Virus record (IMG/VR): IMGVR_UViG_3300032236_001159
Location: 1-64,000 of that record
DNA length: 64,000 bases
Source of the DNA: a virus
Strand: one strand, 5' to 3'
Position 1 is the first letter of the stretch; each line of letters opens with the position of its first letter. Shown here piece after piece: positions 30,999 through 39,747 of this stretch. The notes beneath the pieces are model-generated. The model had not been told where the DNA came from. It did not search any database and saw nothing but the letters and a program-made list of their open reading frames with translations. Made by a program: the position numbers and the translations under genes.

Positions 30999-31394
30999 TT
31001 AAGTATTAGAAGATTTATAGATTTTTTCGAGGGATATTCTGGCTTCAGAAATTGAAGAAATATATCCCATATTCGGGCTTATTTTTGACTTATTGGTTTT
31101 TTTATTTAAATCTTTGAGATATTTTTCATACATTTTAATAATAGATGATTCATTGATTTCTGTCATAGTAATAATTTTATCAATATCAACAATAAACATT
31201 GTATCATCTGTAAGTTTTATCCAAGGAACTATTTTAAGTGCTGTCATCCCAAGTTGTTTCATAGTAATGGTTTCCATTATAACTGGATTGTCCAAAATTA
31301 AAATAATTCTGTCTTCTTCTTCACAGGGACAAACTTTGGAGAAAACTTCTTCTCCGGATATCATTTTTATGGTTGCGTAAAATTCTTCGTACAT
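30999..31394 (-). CDS. Lsm/Sm-like small protein (copy 3)
   Basis: 131 residues starting one base after the uvsW stop. Pattern: ATIKMISGEEVFSKV, ILILDNPVIMETI, LKIVPWIKLTDDTMFIVDIDK, IITMTEINESSIIKMYEKYL. It has the same strand-and-motif order (SGEEV, NP, PW, hydrophobic I-T, Y-E-K) as the two genes at 18882-19497. The Sm-like fold is inferred from pattern only. It is the last gene of the gp3-uvsY-uvsW unit. Tail is Lys/Ser-rich. Confidence 0.72.
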   Translation of the reverse strand: MYEEFYATIKMISGEEVFSKVCPCEEEDRIILILDNPVIMETITMKQLGMTALKIVPWIKLTDDTMFIVDIDKIITMTEINESSIIKMYEKYLKDLNKKTNKSKISPNMGYISSISEARISLEKIYKSSNT

Positions 31395-32858
31395 TTATTT
31401 TTTAAAATCTATTTGTATAATTTCATAATTAAATTTTTCTTCATTATAAATTTGAATTCTTTCTACAAGATGATTCAATGTATAATTTTTCTTTGATTTA
31501 TAAGTAGTATCATCTGCTATATCGTATAATATTGCTTTTGTTTTACTTTCACTTGTTCTTAGAACTCTACCAATTGATTGTAGATTTCTAACTCTGGATT
31601 TTGAAGGAGAAGCAAAGATAACATTGTGTAGGTTTTTAATGTTAATTCCAGTAGAGAATGTACCATAAGATGCAACAATGATTGCATTATCTTCTTTTTC
31701 AGTAATTGCTCTTACTTGCTCTCTTTCCTCAGCATCCACTCCACCATGAACAAAAAATATTTTTCTTTCATCTGATGCTGAACTATTTATGAGTTCATAG
31801 AGAGGTTGTCCGTGAGTTTCCACACGATTAAAAAGAACTAAACTATTTCCTTTTAAATCTAAAGTCAGATTTTTGATAAATTTATTTCTTTTTTCGTGAG
31901 TAATTAAATATTGAATTTCATCCTCATATTCATCAAATCTTTGTGGATTATGCTTCAATAAAAGAACTTTAATATCTAATTTTGATAGATGTCCCTTTTC
32001 TATGAGTTCTTTTGTTTGTGTGACTTTGTAAGAAGGACCAAACAATCCTTCAAGAACCCATTTATGCGTCTGAGACCCATCCAGAGTGCCCGTGAACCCG
32101 TATCTGTATTTGGTGCCATCCATCTTTGTCATAATGCCCGTAATGGACTTGCTACGGGCAAGATGGCACTCATCTATGATGACAGTATCAAAAGTATTAA
32201 AGAACTTTCTATCCATCTTATACAGACTTTGCCAAGTTGAAATAGTTACATTTTTATCTGTTTGCTTTTCTTTTCCCGAATAAATCTGATGACAATGTTC
32301 ATCTACATTCCATCCATAATCTTCAAAATCTTTATAGATTTGACTTACAAGAGAAGTAGTTGGAACAATAATCAAAGTGTTCAAATCTTTGTCAGTATAA
32401 TAACGAACCAAAGAATAAATCATCAAACTTTTTCCACTTCCAGTTGGAGAGATTAAAAGTTTACGATTATATTTTAAAGCATCATAAACTCCATCAATTT
32501 GGTACTCTCTTGGTGAATATTTACAAATTGAATTAATGTAATCTTTTACACCCTCTCTGGATATATTTTCATTTTCTTCAAATGGATCACCGTAAAATTT
32601 ATTATGTTTGAACTCTACTTTGTAATCTGATTTTTTTGCCCAAGATACAACTTTATCAAGCAATCCCGCATAAATTTCCCCAGTGTGATTGCTGTATAAA
32701 TGAATTTTTCCATCCCAGTATTTGTTTCTATACTGTGGCATAAACTTTGCACCAGGAACTTCAAAAGTAAAATAATCAAATAACTCTTGATGTATATGTG
32801 GTTCTGCTTCTATTTTGATATAAATTTCATTCTTTTTTTGTATAATTAAATCAACCAT
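31395..32858 (-). CDS. uvsW: Recombination helicase UvsW
   Basis: SF2 helicase that remodels stalled forks and Holliday junctions and switches off origin R-loops; 487 residues (T4 about 503). Seen: motif I SPTGSGKSLMIYSL near residue 142, motif Ia TLIIVPTTSLVSQIY, motif II VIIDECHLAR, motif III FTGTLDGS, and C-terminal motifs VASYGTFSTGINIKNL and QSIGRVLR. An N-terminal UvsW-type domain precedes the helicase core. It overlaps uvsY by eight bases. Confidence 0.95.
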   Translation of the reverse strand: MVDLIIQKKNEIYIKIEAEPHIHQELFDYFTFEVPGAKFMPQYRNKYWDGKIHLYSNHTGEIYAGLLDKVVSWAKKSDYKVEFKHNKFYGDPFEENENISREGVKDYINSICKYSPREYQIDGVYDALKYNRKLLISPTGSGKSLMIYSLVRYYTDKDLNTLIIVPTTSLVSQIYKDFEDYGWNVDEHCHQIYSGKEKQTDKNVTISTWQSLYKMDRKFFNTFDTVIIDECHLARSKSITGIMTKMDGTKYRYGFTGTLDGSQTHKWVLEGLFGPSYKVTQTKELIEKGHLSKLDIKVLLLKHNPQRFDEYEDEIQYLITHEKRNKFIKNLTLDLKGNSLVLFNRVETHGQPLYELINSSASDERKIFFVHGGVDAEEREQVRAITEKEDNAIIVASYGTFSTGINIKNLHNVIFASPSKSRVRNLQSIGRVLRTSESKTKAILYDIADDTTYKSKKNYTLNHLVERIQIYNEEKFNYEIIQIDFKK

Positions 32859-33279
32859 AACCTGCGGTAAACCTCATATATTCAATACTATTTTTTATTT
32901 GATAAGTTCTATTCATTATTGCTTTCAGAATACTATCCAAATAATTCAACATTGTTTGGTAATATTCTATTTTTGATATGGATTTTAAAATGTCCTCATC
33001 GGCATCCATATACTTATCTATATCCTGTCGTAATACCTTATAATCAAATGGATTTTTTACATAAACTTCAGGATTTGATTTTCCAGAAAAATACATCCAT
33101 TTTTCTTTTTTTAATATTTTAAATTTGTTTTCTTCTAATTTTTTAAGAAGAAGAATATTATTATAAATTTTATAATATTTTGCGTGAAGTGAAGGTATTT
33201 TGATTGATTCTTCGTGTAAATTATCTGGATCTATTTTTGCGTCTTCTTCCCATAACGATTGAATTTCATCAAGATTCAT
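32851..33279 (-). CDS. uvsY: Recombination mediator UvsY
   Basis: Loads UvsX onto gp32-coated single-stranded DNA. 142 residues (T4 137). Seen: MNLDEIQSLWEEDAKIDPDNL at the N-terminus, then EENKFKILKKEKWMYFSGKS and IDKYMDADEDILKSISKIEYYQTML, a well-known UvsY pattern. It lies between gp3 and uvsW, the usual order in T4-like cyanophages. Confidence 0.92.
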   Translation of the reverse strand: MNLDEIQSLWEEDAKIDPDNLHEESIKIPSLHAKYYKIYNNILLLKKLEENKFKILKKEKWMYFSGKSNPEVYVKNPFDYKVLRQDIDKYMDADEDILKSISKIEYYQTMLNYLDSILKAIMNRTYQIKNSIEYMRFTAGYG

Positions 33280-33282
33280 AAA

Positions 33283-33831
33283 TCATAAAACAACTATATC
33301 ATATATAGAATACTTAAATTGGACCCTTGCTGTCACGTAATTAATATCAGATTCCTTTGAATCAAATTGAACTGTGGATAAACTTATTGGAAATAAGTCT
33401 TTAAAATGAACTTGCGATATAATATTAAAATTGCTGTTGTATATGAACAAAGTAGCATCTGAATATTCATTATATGAATTTTTTCCCGCATTATCCGGCA
33501 AATATTCATTATTATTTTTTAAATCTATAAATTCTTGAATGCTATATGGATAACCAAGTCCCCTTAACCACTTATGAACTTCAAGATAATTTTCTAAGTT
33601 TTCATCTATAAAAAATTCTAAAGAAAAGTCATCATAAGTTATTTTATCACCTGGAACTGGAATATCTTTGAGATATGTTGGTTGCATTGCAACACCAAGA
33701 TTAATTCCTGGAATTTCTGCTGAATTTGAAAAGAAATCTACTTTTGGTAATTTTGTAACAGAAAATTTGAATCCAACTGGAGACAAAAAGTTTCTATTTG
33801 ATAATTGCTTAGACCAAGGAGTTTGAGACAT
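33283..33831 (-). CDS. gp3: Tail completion and sheath stabiliser gp3
   Basis: 182 residues (T4 gp3 176). It caps the tail tube at the head-proximal end. Seen: SNRNFLSPVGFKFSVTKLPKVD then AEIPGINLGVAMQPTYLKDIPVPGDK and YDDFSLEFFIDENLENYLEVHKWLRG, the tube-protein-like pattern used for gp3 in marine T4-like phages. The order gp23-gp3-uvsY-uvsW supports this over the related tube protein gp19, which is at 39743-40378. A late promoter lies at 33841-33848. Confidence 0.85.
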   Translation of the reverse strand: MSQTPWSKQLSNRNFLSPVGFKFSVTKLPKVDFFSNSAEIPGINLGVAMQPTYLKDIPVPGDKITYDDFSLEFFIDENLENYLEVHKWLRGLGYPYSIQEFIDLKNNNEYLPDNAGKNSYNEYSDATLFIYNSNFNIISQVHFKDLFPISLSTVQFDSKESDINYVTARVQFKYSIYDIVVL

Positions 33832-33840
33832 TTTTATTTC

Positions 33841-33848
33841 TATTTATT
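33841..33848 (-). promoter_or_regulatory. Late promoter AATAAATA for gp3
   Basis: Octamer between the gp23 terminator and ATG 33831. Confidence 0.6.
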
Positions 33849-33860
33849 TTCATAAAAAAA

Positions 33861-33879
33861 GGACCCCATATTGGGGTCC
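33861..33879 (-). terminator. Intrinsic terminator after gp23
   Basis: Stem GGACCCC/GGGGTCC (33861-33867 and 33873-33879), five-base loop, then seven T residues on the minus strand (33854-33860). Confidence 0.93.
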
Positions 33880-33903
33880 CTTGTAAAAGAAACGTGAGAA
33901 GAC

Positions 33904-35301
33904 TCACATTAAATTGTCAACACGTACACGACGGTAGTAACGGTTAGCATTAGCAAGAAGACGACCAGATCCTTGGTTGGTGCCTTCAGCAAATGGGTTA
34001 GCAACGATTCCGTAACGAGTCTTGAATCCAATTTTTGGTTGGAAGCTGTTCTCACCAACGGCACGAACCATTTGGAGAGGAACATAAGGACAATAGAATA
34101 GACCAGCGTCATAAGGGGAAGAACCCTTATAACCTACAACGTAATACTGGTTAGCAGATACGTTTGCAGAATATGGATCAATATATACACGATACTTACC
34201 CTGAAGAATACCAGCGAAGGTATTGCCAGTATCATCAACGTTAAGGTTAGCGTTAAGAGCAGGGGTGTAATCAAGAACACCTGCCATGGTGAGTGCAGAA
34301 GCAACGTCAGCAGAGCAGAGAATCATATTACCCTTTCCTCTACGAGTTCTTTGTGCGATTGCGTTAGCATCACGCTCGATTTGGAAAAGAAGACCTTTGA
34401 ACTTCTCAACAGACCAACGACCGTTAGAATCAACATCAAGGTCAAAGATACCAGCGGTTGCAGTATTAACAGCAGCGCCTTGCTCAGCAATCTTGTAGAT
34501 TGTACGAATAACTTCTCTGTTGATTTCTGCAAGGATTTCAGTTGAGAGAATGTTAGCAAGTTCTGCTTCTGCGTTTAGACCGTGGATAGCCTTGAGGTCT
34601 TGTGCGAGTTCTAGTGAATACTCAGCTTTCAGAGCGCGTGACTTTGCAGTAACAGTGACTTTCTCGATTGAGAATGCCATCTGGTTAAACGCAGCAGCAC
34701 CACTACCATCAAGGTTTTCTGCGTCTCCAGTATTCATACCTTGACCAGTAGCATAGGTGTTGGTTGCCGCAACTCCTACTGGGTTAAGAAGACCTGGATT
34801 TGTACCTGCTGGGTTTGAAGTAGTACCAAAACCAGCAACACCATCAGTAAAGGAACCTGTAAGATTCTGACCTGCATTTTCACCAGAGAATGAAGTATCT
34901 ACTTCGTTGAAGAAGGCTTCAGTTCCAGTTTGGTTGGTGTAACGTGAACGCATCGCAAAGATAAGTCCAGTAGGACCATTCATTGGCTGTACGCCAGCAA
35001 GGTCATAAGCGACCAAGTTGGGCATAGAACGACGAATCAAGCTGATTAGAACAGGGTCGAAACCTGCAACAGGACCAGTAGCAACAGCTCCAGTACCAGT
35101 ATTTGAGAAACCACCAGTACCAGCTGAGTTGGTTGGGGATTCATAAAGGAACTCACGCTCCTCTCTTTGGAATTTTTCTTGGTTTTCGAGCAGGACTGCG
35201 GTTACCATTCTACGATGTGAGTCCTTGATTTTATCAAGACCCTCATAATTAAGGAGTGGTGCCCACTTCTCCTGCAATTGTTCTGCATTGAACATTTGCA
35301 T
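33904..35301 (-). CDS. gp23: Major capsid protein gp23
   Basis: 465 residues. Precursor of the hexameric capsid shell. Seen: an N-terminal delta region with helices up to about residue 65 and a likely gp21 site in EFLYES (L-x-E), then SLIRRSMPNLVAYDLAGVQPMNGPTGLIFAMR, a hallmark gp23 signature, and the C-terminal KTRYGIVANPFAEG. ATG 35301 has GAGG at 8-base spacing. It is followed by a strong terminator at 33861-33879, as expected for the most abundant late product. Head assembly neighbours (gp20, gp67, gp21, gp22) are all upstream. Confidence 0.98.
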   Translation of the reverse strand: MQMFNAEQLQEKWAPLLNYEGLDKIKDSHRRMVTAVLLENQEKFQREEREFLYESPTNSAGTGGFSNTGTGAVATGPVAGFDPVLISLIRRSMPNLVAYDLAGVQPMNGPTGLIFAMRSRYTNQTGTEAFFNEVDTSFSGENAGQNLTGSFTDGVAGFGTTSNPAGTNPGLLNPVGVAATNTYATGQGMNTGDAENLDGSGAAAFNQMAFSIEKVTVTAKSRALKAEYSLELAQDLKAIHGLNAEAELANILSTEILAEINREVIRTIYKIAEQGAAVNTATAGIFDLDVDSNGRWSVEKFKGLLFQIERDANAIAQRTRRGKGNMILCSADVASALTMAGVLDYTPALNANLNVDDTGNTFAGILQGKYRVYIDPYSANVSANQYYVVGYKGSSPYDAGLFYCPYVPLQMVRAVGENSFQPKIGFKTRYGIVANPFAEGTNQGSGRLLANANRYYRRVRVDNLM

Positions 35302-35332
35302 TTGTTTTACCTCTTTTGGAAATTGTTAGTTT

Positions 35333-35340
35333 GATTTATA
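35333..35340 (-). promoter_or_regulatory. Probable late promoter TATAAATC for gp23
   Basis: Seven of eight bases match TATAAATA, 32 bases before ATG 35301, in the gp22-gp23 gap. Confidence 0.5.
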
Positions 35341-35349
35341 ATCTAAAAA

Positions 35350-36573
35350 TCACTTTTTAGAAACTCTGGAAAGTGTCTGAAGATAAGATTCCATCGCACC
35401 AGAAACTGGTTGACTGTAATTTGCTTCTTCAGAAATTACTTCCGAATACCCTTTTTGAGTGCCAGCATTTCTTGGGAAATATGCTTCCCTCAATGTTACT
35501 AGCTTCTCACGATAGTCTGCCTCACTTTCAAACTCAACACTTTCAGATAGGGAAGCGAGTTTATCTTTCTGAGAGGTCGCAAGACCTTCGGAAACGTCAC
35601 TTAAAATTACATCGGCAACCGATTCTGCTAGTCTTTGGTTTAGAGCAATATTTCTTTCGATTTGCTCATTGAGTTTGGTCTCCATTTCATCAAGTTTATC
35701 TACCATACTCTCGATTACATCATATTTATCTTCAGGGATTGATACATAATGATCTTCAAAAAGACCCTTCATTCCTTGAAGGAATGATTCGGTCATTTCA
35801 GTCTTAAGTCCTTGCTCTACGACAAGAGCATTTTCCTGTAACCACTCATCGGCTACATACTCAAGATAAGAATCAACTCTTTCGGTCAATTCTGATTTAA
35901 TTTCTTCAACTTGCTCGACAAGTTGAGTTTCATAACGAGCTTCTAGAGATTCATAAATTTCAGAAATCTTTGAATTAATTGCTGCTTCAAAGATTAACTT
36001 TGCTTTATCTCTAAATTCTTCAGATAGTTCTTCACCGGCAAGAAGAGCATCGACATCCTCTTCAATACTAATGGATTCTTCCATTTTCTTCTTGCCATCT
36101 TCTTCCTCTTCGTCGTCATCTTCTTCATCATCATCGTCATCATCTTCTTTTGAAGATTTTGATTTTTTGGAAGATTTTTTCTTATTCATTTTTCCGTCTT
36201 CTTCTTCATCATCTTCTTCTTCATCATCTTCTTCTTTGGCAGCTTCTAAGAGTTCTTCATCTTCATCATCATATTCAGAATCTTCTTTTACAGCACCAGT
36301 TTTCATTGCATCTGCTGCTTTTGCTCCCTTATTTACGACATCCTTAACTTGCTTAAGGGTTGCGCCAGGAGTCTTAAGTTTAGCAGAATCGTCGTCTGGT
36401 CTATAATTTGAAGGATCTGGTCCTCCAAGATCTTCCCAACTACCAGTTTGACCATCAGGAATTCCTGTGCTCAACTTTTGCATTGGTTCTGCCGCCTTTG
36501 CATTAGCATTTACAGCAGTACGAGATTGTGTAGTGCCTATTTCCATTTCTTGTAAGTTTTTACCACGGGACAT
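35350..36573 (-). CDS. gp22: Prohead scaffold gp22
   Basis: 407 residues (T4 gp22 269; marine relatives are longer). It forms the core around which gp23 assembles, then is degraded by gp21. Seen: a low-complexity acidic Glu/Asp/Lys/Ser-rich stretch (residues about 100-170) followed by helical scaffold (ISEIYESLEARYETQLVEQVEEI and ERVDSYLEYVADEWLQENA). Shine-Dalgarno GGAG and a perfect late promoter (36610-36617) precede it. Its position between gp21 and gp23 is diagnostic. Confidence 0.93.
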   Translation of the reverse strand: MSRGKNLQEMEIGTTQSRTAVNANAKAAEPMQKLSTGIPDGQTGSWEDLGGPDPSNYRPDDDSAKLKTPGATLKQVKDVVNKGAKAADAMKTGAVKEDSEYDDEDEELLEAAKEEDDEEEDDEEEDGKMNKKKSSKKSKSSKEDDDDDDEEDDDEEEEDGKKKMEESISIEEDVDALLAGEELSEEFRDKAKLIFEAAINSKISEIYESLEARYETQLVEQVEEIKSELTERVDSYLEYVADEWLQENALVVEQGLKTEMTESFLQGMKGLFEDHYVSIPEDKYDVIESMVDKLDEMETKLNEQIERNIALNQRLAESVADVILSDVSEGLATSQKDKLASLSESVEFESEADYREKLVTLREAYFPRNAGTQKGYSEVISEEANYSQPVSGAMESYLQTLSRVSKK

Positions 36574-36609
36574 TTGAACTCTCCGATTTACCTTTGTTAA
36601 ATCTATATT

Positions 36610-36617
36610 TATTTATA
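36610..36617 (-). promoter_or_regulatory. Late promoter TATAAATA for gp22
   Basis: Perfect octamer 37 bases before ATG 36573, in the gp21-gp22 gap. Confidence 0.75.
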
Positions 36618-36619
36618 AT

Positions 36620-37270
36620 TTAAAGATTTGAAAGAAAATTATTAAATAATTTTACTTTGTGCTCATTAAGTATTTTTTTATCAACTAATGTATTTATTGT
36701 TTTATATGTTTTTTCTACAAATTGTTCTCTTAAAATTCCACCATCCCACACCCATTCTTTGCCTTCCATAATTCCCTGAACAAAAGCATCAGGAGCAGAT
36801 GGATCTGCAACAATATCAGCAGCGGTTGCTAACATGAAATCTTCACCAACAACTTTATGTCCTTCATTCGTTTGAATTAATGAACCAACACCACGAGAAG
36901 AAACACCAAGAGTTACACCTTCACCAATAAGTGATTGTGCAATTTTGCCCATAGGAGTAGAAAGTAATTGAGATCTTCCCTTAAAATTGTTTCCTTCACG
37001 AACGAGTGAAGTAATTTTATGAGAAACACGATCCAAATTAATTGTTGGTCCATCTGGATGACCAAGTTCACCAAGAGCACGACCTTTTTGGATAAAAGAT
37101 TCATTATATCTTTTTACTTCACGATCAAGAATATCAACTGGATATTCTCTCCCATTACGATTTTTCATATTTCCTTGAAGGTATATACCTTCAATAAACA
37201 TTTTTTTGGAAGATCCTGTTCCCTCAACAATAAATTCTACTTTTTGGACTTCTTCTGTGATTAGTTTCAT
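36620..37270 (-). CDS. gp21: Prohead core protease gp21
   Basis: Serine-type protease that cleaves gp22, gp23 and internal proteins at L/I-x-E sites; 216 residues (T4 212). Seen: the IYLQGNMKNRNGREYP motif, GRALGELGHPDGPTIN with the catalytic His, and TLGVSSRGVGSL with the catalytic Ser. The C-terminus (LREQFVEKTYKTINTL) is helical. In this phage its candidate substrates also include the three proteins with MKT/S-x-x-x-F-I-x-E-A-like ends. Confidence 0.94.
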   Translation of the reverse strand: MKLITEEVQKVEFIVEGTGSSKKMFIEGIYLQGNMKNRNGREYPVDILDREVKRYNESFIQKGRALGELGHPDGPTINLDRVSHKITSLVREGNNFKGRSQLLSTPMGKIAQSLIGEGVTLGVSSRGVGSLIQTNEGHKVVGEDFMLATAADIVADPSAPDAFVQGIMEGKEWVWDGGILREQFVEKTYKTINTLVDKKILNEHKVKLFNNFLSNL

Positions 37271-37271
37271 T

Positions 37272-37793
37272 TTAGGTTACTGATGCGGTTTGAATTTCTG
37301 CAATACTTACAGTTGTTGCTGCTGGGGCAAATACAGAAACTTTCACACTTCTAGAAACGGAAGCATTTGTTAATGCAACCCCAACAACTGAAGTACTATT
37401 ATAATTCAAAGTAATATTTGATGTATTTGATGCAATCACTTGGCTATGGACTGTATTAATCCCTGCGGGATATGCATTTTGAATTGTTACATAATCACCA
37501 ACAATAAATGGATTACCATTATTTTCCCCAAAATCAAGAATTGTTGTTGTTCCTGTAGTAATTCCAGAAATTCTTTGTTTAGCAACTCTTTGCTTTAAAA
37601 CTTCTGAACTATTTGGAACAATCATAAAATCATTTGCGGTTGCCACTGGATTTTCAGAAATCTGAATGTAGGCAGCAGTTGATCCACAAGAAATACGAAT
37701 ATATCCAGATTGAAGAGCAATAGGATTAGATGTCGCAGTAGTTCCAGCGGCAGCATTTACTGCACTAACTGTTTGTACAATTCTAAAACTCAT
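37272..37793 (-). CDS. Virion structural protein between gp67 and gp21
   Basis: 173 residues, Ser/Thr/Ala/Val-rich beta sequence (MSFRIVQTVSAVNAAAGTTA then YIRISCGSTAAYIQISENPV). It occupies the place of T4 gp68, but is beta-rich rather than a helical core protein, so it is not a gp68 homologue in any obvious way. Similar proteins are conserved at this position in T4-like marine phages. Possible capsid decoration or vertex protein. It overlaps gp67 by one base and precedes gp21 by one. Confidence 0.78.
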   Translation of the reverse strand: MSFRIVQTVSAVNAAAGTTATSNPIALQSGYIRISCGSTAAYIQISENPVATANDFMIVPNSSEVLKQRVAKQRISGITTGTTTILDFGENNGNPFIVGDYVTIQNAYPAGINTVHSQVIASNTSNITLNYNSTSVVGVALTNASVSRSVKVSVFAPAATTVSIAEIQTASVT

Positions 37794-38005
37794 TAGTCTT
37801 CCTCATCTTCGTATTCATCTTCATCCTCATCAGACTCGTCATCTTCATATGTTTCTGAATCTTCTTCACCAAAAAGACTAGCAGCAGCATACGGTCTTAC
37901 TGCATCTATTCTTTCTGCACTTTTGGCAAAAAGAATATCTTTAATCCGATCAGAAACTTGTGATTGTGAATCACCAGAAGCAATCATATCTATTAAATCG
38001 TCCAT
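37793..38005 (-). CDS. gp67: Prohead core protein gp67
   Basis: 70 residues (T4 gp67 80). A small internal core component cleaved during head maturation. Seen: a helical first half (MDDLIDMIASGDSQSQVSDR, then IKDILFAK) and a very acidic tail of Asp/Glu/Tyr (residues about 47-70). Position directly after gp20 and this composition identify it. A perfect TATAAATA lies at 38035-38042. Confidence 0.85.
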   Translation of the reverse strand: MDDLIDMIASGDSQSQVSDRIKDILFAKSAERIDAVRPYAAASLFGEEDSETYEDDESDEDEDEYEDEED

Positions 38006-38034
38006 ACTGTTATAATATATTAATAACTAAAAAC

Positions 38035-38042
38035 TATTTATA
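38035..38042 (-). promoter_or_regulatory. Late promoter TATAAATA for gp67
   Basis: Perfect octamer overlapping the gp20 stop, 30 bases before ATG 38005. Confidence 0.7.
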
Positions 38043-39717
38043 TTTCTCCGCCTTTGGGCATCTTGATTTCCGTGGATTTTCCTTGCTTTTCTAAGTCTGG
38101 TTCCATCATTGGCTGCCCCAAATCCATTCCACCGGTATTATCTTGGAAAGGCATACCAGTGGATGGATCAATAGTTGCTGGATCTGGTATAATACCATCT
38201 TTAATTTCTTTTTTGATCTGCTCATCAATTTCTTTCATAATAGTGTCTGACTGTCTGAGAACTTTTTGTCTTACATATTGTGCTGAAAAATAAGTTCCGA
38301 CATATGGTTGCATCGCAGCAACCACACCCAATTGATCATTTAGAAGCTCATTATTTTTTAAATCCGAAAAATGATTATCATAAACAAAATCATATTGAAT
38401 ATGTTCAGATAGTGATTCCCAATCTTCTGGGGTAATAATATTTTTTAAAATCAGTTGTGTTTTTAAGAAATCATTAAACATCTGAGAAAATCTCTTTCTC
38501 AGTCTTCCTACAAACTTTGTAAATTTGAGTTCGTCTCTTAAAATTTCAGAAGATCTTCCAAGATTGAATCCACCACCACCAACGTCAATTCTACTTGATG
38601 GGACATTTAGAGATTTATAAAGTTTCTTTTGAAAGTATTCAATATCAGCAAGTTCTCCAAGATTTTGCCCACCTGGAAGTGTAGTGATTTCTGTTCCACG
38701 ACCACCTTCTCTACGTGGTAACCAAAAATCTTCAAGCATCGCCATATACTTACGGTCATCACGAATTTCTCCGGTATCGGCATTATAGACAAGTTTATTT
38801 CTATAACGATTCATCACATCACGAAGATATTGCTCAGCTTTGATTTTTGGTAGATTGCCCACATCAATGTAGAAAATTCTACGTTCTGGGGCACGAGATA
38901 ATCTATAAATTACAAGACTATCCTCAATCATTCTTAATTGATTAAGTGCTTTAATTGCTTTATGAAGATAAGAAAGAACCGTTTGTTTATTGCGGTCTAC
39001 AAGTCCAGATGTGATAAATGTAATCGCATCCTTTGCAATTTTTACACTTTTTGATTCATTTCTAAATGAAATTGATCCGCCGCTACCCATAGCGGCATTT
39101 GGATCATATAGATAATACTCTTCTATTTTTGGTGCTTGATAGATATCAATGGGATCTTTACTTGCACTTAGAGGAGTGGGAAAGTTTGCATTTGGTCCAG
39201 ATTGCTCTGCTCTACGAATGAATCTAATTTTAAGTGGATCGATATATCTTATTTCTTTGATTCCTTCTTCTGGTTTTTTTAGATCGATAACTTTATGATA
39301 AAAAATTCTCCCATCAATATACCAATTTCTAAAAATTTCGTGTGATTTCCTATCAAAATCTAAAATATCTTTAATTGTTTTAAATTCATCTCTAATGATT
39401 TGTTTTAGTTTATCTGAAGCTGGAAGATTTGAAAGTTCAATCTCTACTGGAGAATCATTCAAATCTGATACAATTGCTTCATTTACCACATCTTCAATGG
39501 CACTATCACATTCTGGATGAAGTGCCATCTCACGATATCTTCTTACTAAATCTTGCTCACTTTTATAAACACCTTCAATGTCTACATATTGACCATAAAA
39601 TCCACTTTGAAGATAAAAATCTGACTTATCTTCTTCATTGGGTGGTACTGGAGAGATAATACTTTTTGATTTATCTACTCCAGTATCTTGTATTTTAAAT
39701 CCAAATAGTTTAGCCAT
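38038..39717 (-). CDS. gp20: Portal protein gp20
   Basis: 559 residues from ATG 39717 (a TTG at 39720 is less likely); T4 gp20 is 524. Dodecamer at the head-neck vertex through which DNA enters and leaves. Seen: YRELALHPECDSAIEDVVNEAI-like N-terminal block (RYREMALHPECDSAIEDVVN), SYLHKAIKALNQLRMIEDSLV, YRLSRAPERRIFYIDVGNLP and AEQYLRDVMNRYRNKLVY, all strongly conserved in gp20. The late octamer CATAAATA lies at 39740-39747. Confidence 0.97.
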   Translation of the reverse strand: MAKLFGFKIQDTGVDKSKSIISPVPPNEEDKSDFYLQSGFYGQYVDIEGVYKSEQDLVRRYREMALHPECDSAIEDVVNEAIVSDLNDSPVEIELSNLPASDKLKQIIRDEFKTIKDILDFDRKSHEIFRNWYIDGRIFYHKVIDLKKPEEGIKEIRYIDPLKIRFIRRAEQSGPNANFPTPLSASKDPIDIYQAPKIEEYYLYDPNAAMGSGGSISFRNESKSVKIAKDAITFITSGLVDRNKQTVLSYLHKAIKALNQLRMIEDSLVIYRLSRAPERRIFYIDVGNLPKIKAEQYLRDVMNRYRNKLVYNADTGEIRDDRKYMAMLEDFWLPRREGGRGTEITTLPGGQNLGELADIEYFQKKLYKSLNVPSSRIDVGGGGFNLGRSSEILRDELKFTKFVGRLRKRFSQMFNDFLKTQLILKNIITPEDWESLSEHIQYDFVYDNHFSDLKNNELLNDQLGVVAAMQPYVGTYFSAQYVRQKVLRQSDTIMKEIDEQIKKEIKDGIIPDPATIDPSTGMPFQDNTGGMDLGQPMMEPDLEKQGKSTEIKMPKGGEI

Positions 39718-39739
39718 CAATAATTAAATCAGTTTTTAT

Positions 39740-39747
39740 TATTTATG
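39740..39747 (-). promoter_or_regulatory. Late promoter CATAAATA for gp20
   Basis: NATAAATA match 23 bases before ATG 39717, at the gp19 3' end. Confidence 0.6.

Noticed and set aside
30940-31010. Possible tRNA in the gp55 upstream region
   Set aside because: No cloverleaf, T-loop or acceptor stem could be traced; the inverted repeat there is a single short stem.
33283-33831. Second tail tube (gp19) gene
   Set aside because: It shares tube-like motifs, but its place after gp23 and before uvsY matches gp3 in related phages, and gp19 is present at 39743-40378.
36071-36406. Plus-strand frame of about 110 residues, mostly Ser
   Set aside because: Shadow of the acidic Glu/Asp-rich stretch of gp22; low complexity and no start signal.
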